Shown: positions 8,948-17,909, counted from the stretch's first letter. The stretch is 40,391 nt of DNA from Pandoraea sp. (GCA_031291335.1 JARLJF010000047.1:1-40391); one strand, 5' to 3'. Program-made: numbers and translations. The notes: a model not told the origin generated them from the letters alone.

Positions 8948-9335
8948 GGCATCCCTCTCGTGAAATATCCGCAGGTAGCGAACACGCGCAATGACCGTCC
9001 TATCACACGCATGGCGTGAATGGCGCCCGGTGCGCGTCAAGAGGTCATTCTAGAGACTGCATTGTTGCGAGATCAAGTGAAATATGTGCGATTGCTTGTG
9101 CCATCAGCACGCGCTTTGATTGACATCATTCCTCTGCATACGTTTTGTCCCGTTCTCATCGGAATCGCCGGCAACTTGCCCGGTCGGCACTGCGGCATTC
9201 CGCCGCATCCGCAATGAGACGTCCGGCACCTCATCCGCCCTTTTCTTGCCCTGGCCGCGCCGGCATGCGCACTGCGTCACCGCAAAGCATGCGCGTTGCG
9301 CGTATCTACGCGACACCTGACGTGCGGCATCCCGC

Positions 9336-9347
9336 CCTATCGATAGG
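9336..9347. promoter_or_regulatory. Perfect 12-bp palindrome CCTATCGATAGG
   Basis: CCTATC and GATAGG meet without a spacer to form a perfect palindrome about 170 bp upstream of the pilin start. Its position makes it a candidate operator or activator site. No regulator can be named. Confidence 0.3.
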
Positions 9348-9399
9348 ATGATTCCGAAAGTCCGTCGCATATCCCTATTTCAGGTAAATGCCCTCATAA

Positions 9400-9452
9400 A
9401 CTACGTAAAAAGCGTCTTCAAATGACGCACGCACCACCGCCGTTTACGTAGT
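9400..9452. promoter_or_regulatory. Paired inverted 10-mers with TACGTA cores
   Basis: ACTACGTAAA (9400-9409) and TTTACGTAGT (9443-9452) are perfect inverted copies 43 bp apart centre to centre, close to four turns of B-DNA. Each contains the self-complementary core TACGTA, so each could bind a dimer by itself on the same face of the helix. They sit 65-115 bp upstream of the pilin start. This favours a pair of regulator sites. A short invertible segment is formally possible, but no recombinase gene is nearby. Confidence 0.4.
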
Positions 9453-9466
9453 CTCCACGCCTTATC

Positions 9467-9490
9467 CACGAAACATCACACGAAACATCA
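9467..9490 (+). repeat. Tandem 12-bp repeat, two copies
   Basis: CACGAAACATCA occurs twice in perfect head-to-tail order, ending 14 bp before the pilin ribosome site. It lies in the probable 5' untranslated leader. Copy number could vary by slippage, or the repeat may simply be recent. Confidence 0.6.
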
Positions 9491-9515
9491 AATAGGACTC
9501 CAAAGGAGAATGACG

Positions 9516-10043
9516 ATGAACCGATCCCTGCTGTGTCTGGCTTTTTCCGGAATTGTCTACGTGCTCGGTCAGGGCGCCCCGGCACACGCCGCCGTCTATA
9601 CGAATGGATCGGCGACGGCGCAAATGCGGGTGCAGTTGACCATTCTGCCCGGCTGCACGATTGCCGCCACGCCCATGACGTTCAATGCGGTTCAGGGGTC
9701 GGCGACCGGCCCGGTGCAGAGCACGTCGACGGTTACTGTGATCTGCACGGCGTCCACGGGCTACAACATCGGCCTGAACGCCGGCACCGTGGCCAACTCA
9801 ACGGAAACGAATCGCTTGCTCGCCGGCACGCTCACCGGCAATACCACGACGATTCCGTTCGGCCTCTTTCAGGACTCCGGTTACGGCACGCCGTGGGGCA
9901 ACACGCAGGGCACGAATACCCTGAACGACTCGGGTTCGGGTGTGCTGAAGACTTACACCGTCTACGGGCAGGCCACGCTCTCGGCCACGATGCCCGCGCC
10001 GGACATCTATACGTCTACGGTCACGGCGACCGTGTACTTTTAA
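9516..10043 (+). CDS. Csu-type major pilin (spore coat protein U domain)
   Basis: A 175-residue exported pilin subunit of the archaic (Csu-like) chaperone-usher class. A signal peptide ends near PAHA/AVYTNG. The mature part is one spore-coat-U domain: LTILPGCTIAATPMTF, a second Cys in VTVICTASTGYNIGLN for the usual disulphide, FGLFQDSGYGTPWG, and the terminal strand YTSTVTATVYF. The N-terminal strand before the first Cys would act as donor strand in the fibre. Of two in-frame ATGs at 9510 and 9516, the second is preferred because AGGAG at 9504-9508 is seven bases from it and only one from the first. It is the first gene of a four-gene pilus operon and probably the shaft subunit. Confidence 0.9.
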   Translation: MNRSLLCLAFSGIVYVLGQGAPAHAAVYTNGSATAQMRVQLTILPGCTIAATPMTFNAVQGSATGPVQSTSTVTVICTASTGYNIGLNAGTVANSTETNRLLAGTLTGNTTTIPFGLFQDSGYGTPWGNTQGTNTLNDSGSGVLKTYTVYGQATLSATMPAPDIYTSTVTATVYF

Positions 10044-10058
10044 GTCGCGAGATCGATC

Positions 10059-10817
10059 ATGAGCCCTTCGAGACCTGTCGTTCGCCGACCTACGGCCTAC
10101 GCCTGTGGCGGCGCATTCGTCGCCCTGCTGACGCTTTGCGTGACCGACGGTAACGGTGCGACGCTGCAAGTCTCGCCGGTCATCGTCAACATTCTGCCCA
10201 CACAACCGGCCACCACGCTCACGCTGGGCAACTCCGGCGATCTGCCGATTCACGGTCAGTTGAGGCTGTACGCGTGGACGCAGCGCAATGGCGACAACGT
10301 GCTGACGCCGAGCGAAGCGCTCATCGCCAGCCCGCCGATCGTACGTATCGAGCCCGGTGAGCGGCAGATCGTGCGGCTCGTGCACGTAGCGCAGAAACCC
10401 GCGCATCACGAGCAGAGCTACCGGCTACTGGTCGACGAACTCCCGTCCGCCGAGTCCACACCGGCCGAGGGCGTTTCGATCCGCCTGCGCTATTCATTGC
10501 CTGTGTTCGTGCAGGCGAGCAATGCGCAGGCGCCATCGCTGCATTTCGATGTACGGATGACGCAAGGCGAGCTGGAGGTGCGCAATGATGGCGATCGGCA
10601 TGCGCAGCTCGGTGCGACGCGCGTGCTGGACGCCACCGGGCGTAGCGTTCAATTGACACGCGGATTGCTCGGCTATGTTCTCGCCGGGCAAACGCGCCGC
10701 TTCGCTGTGCGCTGGCCTGCGGGCGCCCCGCCCATTGCCCCCTTCACGGTGGAGTCGCGCATTGACGCGGTACCGATGCGCTTTGCCGCTGGCGCAGCGT
10801 CGGATGGCGAGCGCTAG
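10059..10817 (+). CDS. Periplasmic pilus assembly chaperone (CsuC-like)
   Basis: A 252-residue PapD-like chaperone for the archaic pilus. A signal peptide is followed by the first Ig-like domain with LQVSPVIVNILPTQPATTLTLGNSG, RLYAWTQRNGDNVLTPSEAL, and the G1 strand region PPIVRIEPGERQIVRLV. The latter holds the conserved Arg that anchors the subunit C-terminus. The second domain begins around residue 145 after YSLPVFVQ. It caps subunits by donating a strand and delivers them to the usher. It begins 15 bp after the pilin stop, with only a weak ribosome site (CGAGAT), and its end overlaps the usher start by 14 bp. Confidence 0.92.
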   Translation: MSPSRPVVRRPTAYACGGAFVALLTLCVTDGNGATLQVSPVIVNILPTQPATTLTLGNSGDLPIHGQLRLYAWTQRNGDNVLTPSEALIASPPIVRIEPGERQIVRLVHVAQKPAHHEQSYRLLVDELPSAESTPAEGVSIRLRYSLPVFVQASNAQAPSLHFDVRMTQGELEVRNDGDRHAQLGATRVLDATGRSVQLTRGLLGYVLAGQTRRFAVRWPAGAPPIAPFTVESRIDAVPMRFAAGAASDGER

Positions 10818-13416
10818 CCGTGCCCGCGTACGCCGCGCCCCCGTCGTCGCCGCTGTCATCGCCGCGCTCGTCAACACCTCCCGCCGCACCTGCCCCACTG
10901 CCCCGCCGCGGTGGACCAAGGCCGCGTCGGGTGCCGTGGCCATGGTGCTCGCCACCACAATGACACTCGGCATCACCCTGTTCAGCAAGACGGGCGACGT
11001 ACGCGCTGCCGCGCCCGCCGCGATCACGGGCGAACGCGCAGGCGCCTCAGGCACAACGCTGTTCGATGAGACCACGCTCGCGACCTCGGCCACGGTTACA
11101 CCACCCCGTGCAAGTAGCGTCTCGCGGCTCGACGGGCGCTATGTGCTTGAGGTGATCGTGAACGGCGAGTCCACCGGCCAACTTGCGCCCGTTGTCCGTC
11201 GTCAGGGGCGATGGTTCGTGCGTGCAGGCGATCTGCGTGCGCTCGGGCTGACCTCAGACCGTCTGCCCAATGCCGACACGACCGAGGTCGCGCTCGATTC
11301 ACTCGATGACATCCAGGCGACATACGACGCCGCACGTCAGACGCTCGCGTTGCAGGTCGGTGATGCGTGGCTGGCACCGTACCAACTCGGCAGCCCGACG
11401 CCCGCGATCGTCGACGCGACGTCCGGCACCGGGGTTCTCGTCAACTACGACGGGTACGTGCAGCGCGACCGATTCACGCGCGCGTCGATCTGGAGCGAAG
11501 TCCGGGGGTTCTGGTCGGGAGGCACCGTGCGCCAGACGGGGCTCGTCGAGCATTCTCCGTGGCGGCGCGGCTATCGTCGCTACGACACCTGGTGGCAGCA
11601 CGACGATCCGGCCCGTCTGACGAGCTGGACGGCAGGCGATCTCATCACCGGCTCCCTCTCCTGGACTCGCTCCCTGCGCATCGCGGGCCTGCAATGGCGG
11701 CGCAACTTCAGCCTGCGCCCGGATCTGGTGACGTTCCCCATCCCGGCGTTGCACGGCAGCGCGGTCGTCCCGTCGTCGGTCGATCTCTATCTCGATGGCG
11801 TGCGACGCATGGGCGGCCGCGTGCCACCGGGACCGTTCGTGATTCAGGAAGCGCCGGGGCTCACCGGCGACTTGCAGGCGAGTGTGGTGACACGAGACGC
11901 GCTCGGCCGCGAGCAGATCATGACGGTGCCGCTCTATATCGACCCTCGGCTGCTGGCGCGCGGCCTGTCGAGCTTTTCCGTGGAAGCCGGCCTGCCACGC
12001 GACGATTACGGCGTGCGCTCGTTCTCGTATCGCCGTCATCCGGTTGCGTCGATCGCCGCGCGCTACGGCGTGACCGATACCGTGACCGTAGAAGCGCAAG
12101 CGCAGGCGGGACGACGACTCGCCCTGGGCGGCGCGGGTGCCCTGATCGCGCTCGGGCGCGCAGGCGTCGTGAGCGCATCGGCTGCCGTGTCGGGTGGCCG
12201 GGGCACCGGCAGTCAGTGGAGCGCAGGCTATCAATACCTGTCGCGACACGTCAGCGTCGATGCACAGATGATTCGAACCACCGGACGCTACCGGGACATC
12301 GCGTCGCTCGACGGCGTGCCGGCACCGCACGCCAGCGACCGCGTGAGCGTTTCCGTGCCGTTCGCACGCGGCAGCACCGCCTCGCTCGCCTGGTTCGCGC
12401 AGCGTGCGCCACGTCAGCCAGCGAGTCGCGTGTTATCGGCCAGCCTGTCGCTGCCTGCTAGCACACGCGGCATGCTCTCCGTCGGCGGCTTTCGTGACTT
12501 CGCGCGACGTCGCTCGCATGGGGTATTCGCGATGCTCAGCGTCTTGCTGGGTGGCGGCGCGTTGGGGACGGCATCATTCAGCCAGCAGGATGGGCAGACG
12601 CAAGCGTGGGCGGGCGCCAGCCGTACGCCCGACTACGGCGGTGGCTGGGGTTGGCAGGTGCTTGGCGGACGTGCGTTCTCGCAACGTACCGTACAGGGCG
12701 AAGTGCAATATCTCGGACGCCATGGCCAGATCTCGGCCCTCGCCCAACAGGTCGGCAACCAGACAGGCGCCTCGCTCGGCATGACGGGCGCCCTCGTGGT
12801 CATGAACAACAGCGTGCACGCCACACGCCGCACTTACGACGCCTTCGCGCTCGTGAGTGCCGATGGCCAGGTCGACATACCGGTGCTGCGCGAGTCAGTG
12901 CCCATCGGCCACACGGATTCGCGGGGCTACTTCCTGGTGCCAGATCTGAACGGCTTCGAAACGACGCGCATCGACATCGACCCCATGCATCTTCCGGCCG
13001 ATCTGGAGGTCGCGACGACCGAGCGACGCATCGCGCCACAAGCCGGCAGCGGCGTACTCGTGCACTTCCCCGTGCGACGCTACCGTGCGGCGCTCGTCAC
13101 GCTCGTCGACGCTGCGGGTCAGCCATTGCGTCCGGGCACCTCGGTGCGGCATGTGCAAAGCGGGGTCGTGACGGTGGTCGGCTACGACGGCGAAGTCTTC
13201 ATCGATGCCCTCGGGCCGCGCAACACCCTTGAGTCACGAGATGGGGGGCAGCGGTGCCGGGTCTCGTTCGACTGGACGCCCCCCCCTGAAGGCCGCATTG
13301 CGCGCGTGGGGCCGCTGGCGTGCATTGCCTTCGGCACGCTCGCCGACGAGCGCCCCACATCGGTCCCGCAGATCGAGGCGACGCCGACGACTTCCACACA
13401 GGAGGATCACTCATGA
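10804..13416 (+). CDS. Outer membrane fimbrial usher (CsuD-like)
   Basis: An 870-residue usher that forms the outer membrane pore through which the pilus is assembled. The N-terminal chaperone-binding domain has LDGRYVLEVIVNGESTGQ and GRWFVRAGDLRALGL. A long beta-barrel region follows, with GGRVPPGPFVIQEAPGLTGD for the plug and its surroundings. The C-terminal domains include VPIGHTDSRGYFLVPDL and DAAGQPLRPGTSV. The chosen ATG overlaps the chaperone stop, suggesting translational coupling, but has no ribosome site. The N-terminus is odd: about 95 residues precede the usher domain, with two hydrophobic stretches (after RARVRRA and around VAMVLATTMTLGITLF). The true start or signal peptide is therefore uncertain, and an ATG at 10942 is an alternative. 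Confidence 0.92.
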   Translation: MASASRARVRRAPVVAAVIAALVNTSRRTCPTAPPRWTKAASGAVAMVLATTMTLGITLFSKTGDVRAAAPAAITGERAGASGTTLFDETTLATSATVTPPRASSVSRLDGRYVLEVIVNGESTGQLAPVVRRQGRWFVRAGDLRALGLTSDRLPNADTTEVALDSLDDIQATYDAARQTLALQVGDAWLAPYQLGSPTPAIVDATSGTGVLVNYDGYVQRDRFTRASIWSEVRGFWSGGTVRQTGLVEHSPWRRGYRRYDTWWQHDDPARLTSWTAGDLITGSLSWTRSLRIAGLQWRRNFSLRPDLVTFPIPALHGSAVVPSSVDLYLDGVRRMGGRVPPGPFVIQEAPGLTGDLQASVVTRDALGREQIMTVPLYIDPRLLARGLSSFSVEAGLPRDDYGVRSFSYRRHPVASIAARYGVTDTVTVEAQAQAGRRLALGGAGALIALGRAGVVSASAAVSGGRGTGSQWSAGYQYLSRHVSVDAQMIRTTGRYRDIASLDGVPAPHASDRVSVSVPFARGSTASLAWFAQRAPRQPASRVLSASLSLPASTRGMLSVGGFRDFARRRSHGVFAMLSVLLGGGALGTASFSQQDGQTQAWAGASRTPDYGGGWGWQVLGGRAFSQRTVQGEVQYLGRHGQISALAQQVGNQTGASLGMTGALVVMNNSVHATRRTYDAFALVSADGQVDIPVLRESVPIGHTDSRGYFLVPDLNGFETTRIDIDPMHLPADLEVATTERRIAPQAGSGVLVHFPVRRYRAALVTLVDAAGQPLRPGTSVRHVQSGVVTVVGYDGEVFIDALGPRNTLESRDGGQRCRVSFDWTPPPEGRIARVGPLACIAFGTLADERPTSVPQIEATPTTSTQEDHS

Positions 13417-14390
13417 CACGCGCGACGTGCACGTCGCGGACATGGCAGCACTGTGCAGCCGCAGCAGGACTCGTGCTTCTGAGCGCCAATTCGTCGGCCC
13501 AGACCTGCTCCCTCGGCACACCGACGCTCGCGTTCGCCGCGTTCAGTCCGATTTCCGGGGCGGCCCTGTCGGCGACCGGCACGGTACCCGTCTCATGCAC
13601 ATGGCCGATACTCGGCGGCAATCCCAACGTCAAACTTTGTCTCGCACTCAACGCGAGCCAGCCGCTCATGCTCACGAACGCGGGCAACGCCATCAATTTC
13701 GGTCTCTTCACAGACCCAGGGTTCTCCAACACCTGGGGCAGCACTACCAGCAGCGTCATCGCCCTGACGATGGCTCGCCCGCTCCTCGGCGGCACGCTGA
13801 CGCAGAACGTCAACGTTTACGGAAAAATCGCAGCGGCGCAGACGACCGTGCCGACCTCAGGAAGCAGCAACACCGTCTATACACGCGCATTCGCATCGGC
13901 TGACGTGAGTCTGCAATACGCGTCCTACGCTGCCCTGTCGCCTGCCCCCGCCTGCGGCAGTGCCATGACAGCGGTGCCGGGCGCGCCGTTCAATGCGAAC
14001 GTAACGGTCATCAACAATTGCACCATCGCCGCCGCCAACATCACCTTCGCCACGCAATCGGCACTCACCAACCCCGTCACCAGCACCGGCCAGCTCACGA
14101 TCCAATGCACGCAGAACGACGCCTACCGCGTCAGCCTGTCGGGCGGGCTGCTGGGCACCGTTACGTCACGCAATATGACCGGGGTGACGGGCAGCAGCGT
14201 GAGCTACCAGCTCTATCTGGACAGCGGCTACGGCACGATCTGGGGGGATGGCACGGCGGGCACGTCGCAGTTGACCGGCGTCGGCTCGGGGATCGTGCAG
14301 TTCATTCCCATCTACGCGCTGGTGCCGTCGCAATCGACGCCGACCCCCGGCGTCTACACAGACACGGTGACCGCGACGATTCAGTTCTGA
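13413..14390 (+). CDS. Two-domain pilus tip subunit (CsuE-like)
   Basis: A 325-residue exported protein with two tandem spore-coat-U domains, the layout of the CsuE tip adhesin. The signal peptide ends near NSSA/QTC. The N-terminal domain runs to about residue 170 with its own Cys residues and GLFTDPGFSNTWG. The C-terminal domain (about 185-325) closely resembles the operon's major pilin, for example NNCTIAAANITF, LYLDSGYGTIWGDG and YTDTVTATIQF, and would join the tip to the shaft. The start has AGGAGG upstream and overlaps the usher stop as ATGA, so translation is probably coupled. In Acinetobacter CsuE binds hydrophobic surfaces by three loops of the N-terminal domain; whether those loops are kept here cannot be judged by eye. 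Confidence 0.9.
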   Translation: MTRATCTSRTWQHCAAAAGLVLLSANSSAQTCSLGTPTLAFAAFSPISGAALSATGTVPVSCTWPILGGNPNVKLCLALNASQPLMLTNAGNAINFGLFTDPGFSNTWGSTTSSVIALTMARPLLGGTLTQNVNVYGKIAAAQTTVPTSGSSNTVYTRAFASADVSLQYASYAALSPAPACGSAMTAVPGAPFNANVTVINNCTIAAANITFATQSALTNPVTSTGQLTIQCTQNDAYRVSLSGGLLGTVTSRNMTGVTGSSVSYQLYLDSGYGTIWGDGTAGTSQLTGVGSGIVQFIPIYALVPSQSTPTPGVYTDTVTATIQF

Positions 14391-14424
14391 TCGTTTGGCG
14401 CGCGGTGAATTGGCGGGAGAGGGT

Positions 14425-15606
14425 TCAGATCGCTTCGGCGCGCGGTGGCTTGAGCGGCAACACCTGAATGCGATCCCCCTGCTTGACGCCCAGCGCCTGC
14501 GCAGCAAGCGGGCTGAGGGTGAACGCGCGCCGCTCCGGGCGCCCCGTGACTAACGTGGCACGAAAGCCGTCCAGTGCGAGACAGGCGACGAGGTACGGCT
14601 CGGCATTCGGCACTGCGGCTGCCGAACTTCCGTCCTCGCCGAGATTCGGGGCGATGTTCACGCTGAGGTAGCGGCTGTCGCGCGCGGCCCGCAAATCCTC
14701 GACACGGGCTTCGAGCACGGGACCGCTGTCGAAAATGTCGACATGCGCGCCGGACCGCATGCCCTCCTGCTCCAGCAACCGCCGGGCCGGAAGCGTGTCG
14801 CGATGCGTCACGCCAATGGCGGCCTGCGCCTGCGGCGACAGAAAGTCGACGTAGATCGGGTATTTCGGCATCAGCTCAGCCACGAACGATTTCTTGCCGA
14901 TCGAGGTGAGGTAATCCGCCTGATCGAAATCGATCTTGAAGAAATGCTGGCCCAGCGACTGCCAGAACGGGCTCTGTCCTTCGTCGTCGAAATAACCCCG
15001 CAACTCGGCACACACGTGCGGACCGAAGCGCTCGGGGAACTGCGCCATGAAGAGGAAACGCGCTTTCGACAGCAACGCCCCATTGCCCGCCCCGCGCCAC
15101 GAAGGATCGAGCAGCAACGAGCAGAGTTCGCTATAGCCCGTGAGGTCATTCGAGAGCGAGAGCGTCAACATCCGCGACCAGACGTTCAACTCGCGGCTCG
15201 CGTGCACGATCGTATCCTTGCGATACGTATAGAACGGTTGCTCGAGCCCGACCGCCGCCTCCAGTCCACACACGCCAGCGATTTCGCCAGTCCGAACGTC
15301 TTCCATCACGAACAGATAGCCTTGCTCACCCGTGGGCGCATGCCCGTCTACCGTGGCGGCAACGCGGGCCAGACGCGCTTCAAGCGCCGCCTGATCGGGC
15401 TTGAACGACGTCATGCCTGGCCCGGCCAGCGCGGCCAGCTTCAGCAACGCGGGGAGATCGCCGGCGCGCGCCAGACGGACCACGCGCAGCGACGTTGCCG
15501 CGCCGTCGCCCGGCAAGTCCGCCGAGGGCACCGTAGGCGTCGGAGCCGTGGCGGTCGGTGCGGTCGGTCCGTAAGGGGAAGTCGCCATTTTCGATTGACG
15601 GGTCAT
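14425..15606 (-). CDS. astA: Arginine N-succinyltransferase
   Basis: AstA transfers succinate from succinyl-CoA to the alpha-amino group of arginine, the first step of the AST degradation pathway. Family features include VRLARAGDLPALLKLA at the start of the conserved part, then YTYRKDTIVHASRELNVW, ELCSLLLDPSWRGAGNGALLSK, FGPHVCAELRGYFD and SPFWQSLGQHFFKIDF. The protein is 393 residues with this ATG, against about 340 in the family. The excess is mainly a low-complexity Pro/Thr/Ala N-terminal stretch of about 40 residues. A GTG at 15483 would remove it (352 residues), but neither start has a good ribosome site. It follows astC on the same strand. The neighbours astB, astD and astE are not in the window. 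The gene converges on the pilus operon. Confidence 0.92.
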   Translation of the reverse strand: MTRQSKMATSPYGPTAPTATAPTPTVPSADLPGDGAATSLRVVRLARAGDLPALLKLAALAGPGMTSFKPDQAALEARLARVAATVDGHAPTGEQGYLFVMEDVRTGEIAGVCGLEAAVGLEQPFYTYRKDTIVHASRELNVWSRMLTLSLSNDLTGYSELCSLLLDPSWRGAGNGALLSKARFLFMAQFPERFGPHVCAELRGYFDDEGQSPFWQSLGQHFFKIDFDQADYLTSIGKKSFVAELMPKYPIYVDFLSPQAQAAIGVTHRDTLPARRLLEQEGMRSGAHVDIFDSGPVLEARVEDLRAARDSRYLSVNIAPNLGEDGSSAAAVPNAEPYLVACLALDGFRATLVTGRPERRAFTLSPLAAQALGVKQGDRIQVLPLKPPRAEAI

Positions 15607-15723
15607 GGGCACATCCGGCGAAGTCAGTGAAACAAGGGCCGGAGCGACGTCATGCGTCAGTCCGGCCCAAAGTTCTGCGCGCTAGGGCTCAGATCGTGGC
15701 GTAAAGGTAGTAAAGCGGTGCCG

Positions 15724-16965
15724 TCAGGCAGCCTTCGCCGTCGCGGCAACCGTCGCCACGGCCTTTTCCAGCGAGGCAAGACCGGCGTCGATGTCGGCGA
15801 ACGGGATGTTCAACGACGGTGCGAACCGCACTACGTCACCGCCAGCCACCAGCAGCATCAGGCCGTTCTTTTCGGATTCGACCACGATGTCCTTGGCACG
15901 GCCCGCGAAGGCCGGCTTGAGCACCGCGCCGATCAGCAGCCCCATGCCGCGCACCTGCTCGAACACGCCATGACGCGCGTTAATGCCCTCGATGCCCTTG
16001 ACGAAGTGATCGTGACGCGCCTTCACGCCATTGAGCGTCTCGGCCGTGTTGATCAGTTCGAGCACACGCCCGGCAATCGCCGTGGCGAGCGGGTTACCGC
16101 CGTACGTGCAACCGTGGGTGCCCGGCGAGAAGCTGGCTGCGATCTTGCTCGTGGTAAGAATGCCACCAATCGGATAGCCGTTGCCCAGCGCCTTCGCGGT
16201 GGTCAGGATGTCAGGCGTCACGCCGTATTGCTCGTACGCGTACAGCGTGCCGGTACGGCCAACGCCCGTCTGCACTTCGTCGAAAATCAGCAAGGCGCCG
16301 TGCTTGTCGCACAGAGCGCGCAAGCCCTTCAGGAATGACGGATCGGCCGGCAGCACACCACCCTCACCTTGCACCGGCTCGACAATGACAGCCGCCGTAG
16401 CGTCCGAAATCGTCGCCTCGACCGTCTTCAGGTCGTTGTACGGCAGATGCATGATGCCGGTCGGGATCGGGCCGAAACCTTCCGTGTACTTCGCCTGACC
16501 GCCCACGCTGACGGTAAAGAGCGAACGACCATGGAACGAGTTGTAGAACGAAATGATCTCGCTCTTTTCCTTGCCACCGCGCTCGGCGGCGTGGTCGTAG
16601 GCGTAGCGGCGCGCCAGCTTGAGGGCGGCTTCGTTGGCTTCGAGGCCCGAATTGCAGAAGAATGCCTTGTCGGCGAAGGTCGCTTCGGTGAGCGCCTTGG
16701 CCAGACGCAGCACCGGCTCATTGGTGTAACCGTTACCGATGTGCCAGACCTTGCGCGCCTGCTCTTCGATGACCTTCACCAGTTCCGGATTGGCATGGCC
16801 GAGCGCGTTGACCGCGATCCCGCCGGTGAAATCGACATACTCGCGACCTTGCTGGTCCCACATGCGCGAGCCTTCGCCGCGCACGGGCACCATCTGGGCA
16901 GGAGCGTAATTGGGCACCATCACGTCGTCGAACGTCTGGCGGGTCACAGCGATTGGCTGGCTCAT
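15724..16965 (-). CDS. astC: Acetylornithine/succinylornithine aminotransferase
   Basis: A 413-residue class III, PLP-dependent aminotransferase. AstC and ArgD act on N-succinylornithine and N-acetylornithine and many members use both, so the label rests on the astA neighbour. Visible features are [38 protein letters not shown] (phosphate-binding region), [11 protein letters not shown], the [15 protein letters not shown] strand with the cofactor Asp, and Lys in [14 protein letters not shown] forming the Schiff base. The start has GAGGTAG upstream. It lies between the ABC importer genes and astA. The 17.0-17.2 kb gap upstream contains a hairpin, so it may have its own promoter. In the AST pathway it converts succinylornithine and 2-oxoglutarate to succinylglutamate semialdehyde and glutamate. 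Confidence 0.88.
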   Translation of the reverse strand: MSQPIAVTRQTFDDVMVPNYAPAQMVPVRGEGSRMWDQQGREYVDFTGGIAVNALGHANPELVKVIEEQARKVWHIGNGYTNEPVLRLAKALTEATFADKAFFCNSGLEANEAALKLARRYAYDHAAERGGKEKSEIISFYNSFHGRSLFTVSVGGQAKYTEGFGPIPTGIMHLPYNDLKTVEATISDATAAVIVEPVQGEGGVLPADPSFLKGLRALCDKHGALLIFDEVQTGVGRTGTLYAYEQYGVTPDILTTAKALGNGYPIGGILTTSKIAASFSPGTHGCTYGGNPLATAIAGRVLELINTAETLNGVKARHDHFVKGIEGINARHGVFEQVRGMGLLIGAVLKPAFAGRAKDIVVESEKNGLMLLVAGGDVVRFAPSLNIPFADIDAGLASLEKAVATVAATAKAA

Positions 16966-17142
16966 GACTACCTCGTGAAATCGGAGTGCAATCTTCGATT
17001 GCGGGGCAGGCCCGGACAAAGGTCACTGCCCTGTGAAAAAAACCTGGCTGAGGGCTCAGGGTGCCTGCGACGCGCCGCTTGCGAGTTGACGAACGAGGCT
17101 GTCAACGGCACTCGGCGCGCGTACCCCAGCATTGTAATCAGA

Positions 17143-17176
17143 TGCGACGCGCGGATATACCTCCGCGCGCGTCGCA
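17143..17176 (-). terminator. GC-rich hairpin after the ABC ATPase gene
   Basis: TGCGACGCGCG and CGCGCGTCGCA pair perfectly over 11 bp around a 12-nt loop, starting 10 nt after the ATPase stop codon. On the minus strand no T-run follows, so it may stabilise the importer mRNA or pause transcription and not act as a classical terminator. Confidence 0.45.
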
Positions 17177-17186
17177 ATTGTGAGAA

Positions 17187-17909
17187 TTACAGGACTTTGC
17201 GCAAGAATTCGCGCGTGCGCTCGTGCTTCGGGGCCGAGAAGATCTGTTCCGGCTTGCCTTCTTCCATGATCACGCCCTGATCGATGAAGAGCACGCGGTC
17301 GGAGACTTCACGCGCAAACCCCATCTCGTGGGTCACGACCACCATCGTCATGCCTTCATCGGCAAGCGACTTCATGACTTCGAGCACTTCACCCACGAGT
17401 TCCGGGTCGAGCGCCGAGGTCGGCTCGTCGAAGAGCATGACCTTGGGCTGCATGGCGAGTGCGCGCGCAATGGCCACACGCTGCTGCTGACCGCCGGAGA
17501 GCTGGTTCGGGAAGGCGTCGATCTTGTCGATCAGGCCGACCTTGCGCAGCAGTTGCTCCGCGATGCTCACGGCTTCACTGCGCTTGATGCCGTTCACTTG
17601 CATCGGCGCGAGAATCAGGTTCTCGAGCACCGACATGTGGGGGAACAGGTTGAAGCGCTGAAACACCATGCCCACGCTGGCGCGCATGGCGTTCATGTCC
17701 GTCTTCGGATCTTCCACATGGAAGCCGTTCACGAGCACTTCACCGCCGCTCACGTCTTCGAGACCATTCAGGCAACGCAGAAACGTGCTCTTGCCCGAGC
17801 CCGACGGCCCGATCACACAAACGACTTCGCTTTCTTCGATGCGGCACGACATGCCGCGCAGCACGTGCGCCTCGCCGTACTGCTTCTGCAGGTTATTGAC
17901 GACGATCAC
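17187..17909 (-). CDS. Polar amino acid ABC transporter ATPase
   Basis: The ATP-hydrolysing subunit of a polar amino acid importer (HisP/GlnQ type). Walker [10 protein letters not shown], the Q-loop [12 protein letters not shown], signature LSGGQQQR, Walker [15 protein letters not shown] and the switch His in VVTHEMGFA are all intact. I chose the GTG at 17909 because GAGGT lies about ten bases upstream and it gives 240 residues beginning [12 protein letters not shown], the usual start. An ATG at 17942 in the same frame has no ribosome site. Either start overlaps the permease gene, consistent with coupled translation. It should form a complex with the adjoining permease and binding protein. 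The astC-astA genes downstream suggest arginine or ornithine as cargo. Confidence 0.94.
   Translation of the reverse strand: MIVVNNLQKQYGEAHVLRGMSCRIEESEVVCVIGPSGSGKSTFLRCLNGLEDVSGGEVLVNGFHVEDPKTDMNAMRASVGMVFQRFNLFPHMSVLENLILAPMQVNGIKRSEAVSIAEQLLRKVGLIDKIDAFPNQLSGGQQQRVAIARALAMQPKVMLFDEPTSALDPELVGEVLEVMKSLADEGMTMVVVTHEMGFAREVSDRVLFIDQGVIMEEGKPEQIFSAPKHERTREFLRKVL

Larger units (their letters stand above)
8948..9515. other. Intergenic region and pilus operon leader, about 560 bp
   Basis: This divergent region separates hdeD from the pilus operon and holds no gene I can support. Its right half is dense in symmetric and repeated sequence: a 12-bp palindrome at 9336, paired TACGTA sites at 9400-9452 and a tandem 12-mer at 9467. 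These point to regulated expression of the pilus operon. No promoter close to consensus was found for it. Confidence 0.6.

Noticed and set aside
9400..9452. Phase-variable invertible promoter like fimS
   Set aside because: Only 33 bp would invert and no tyrosine recombinase gene is in the window; paired regulator sites fit better.
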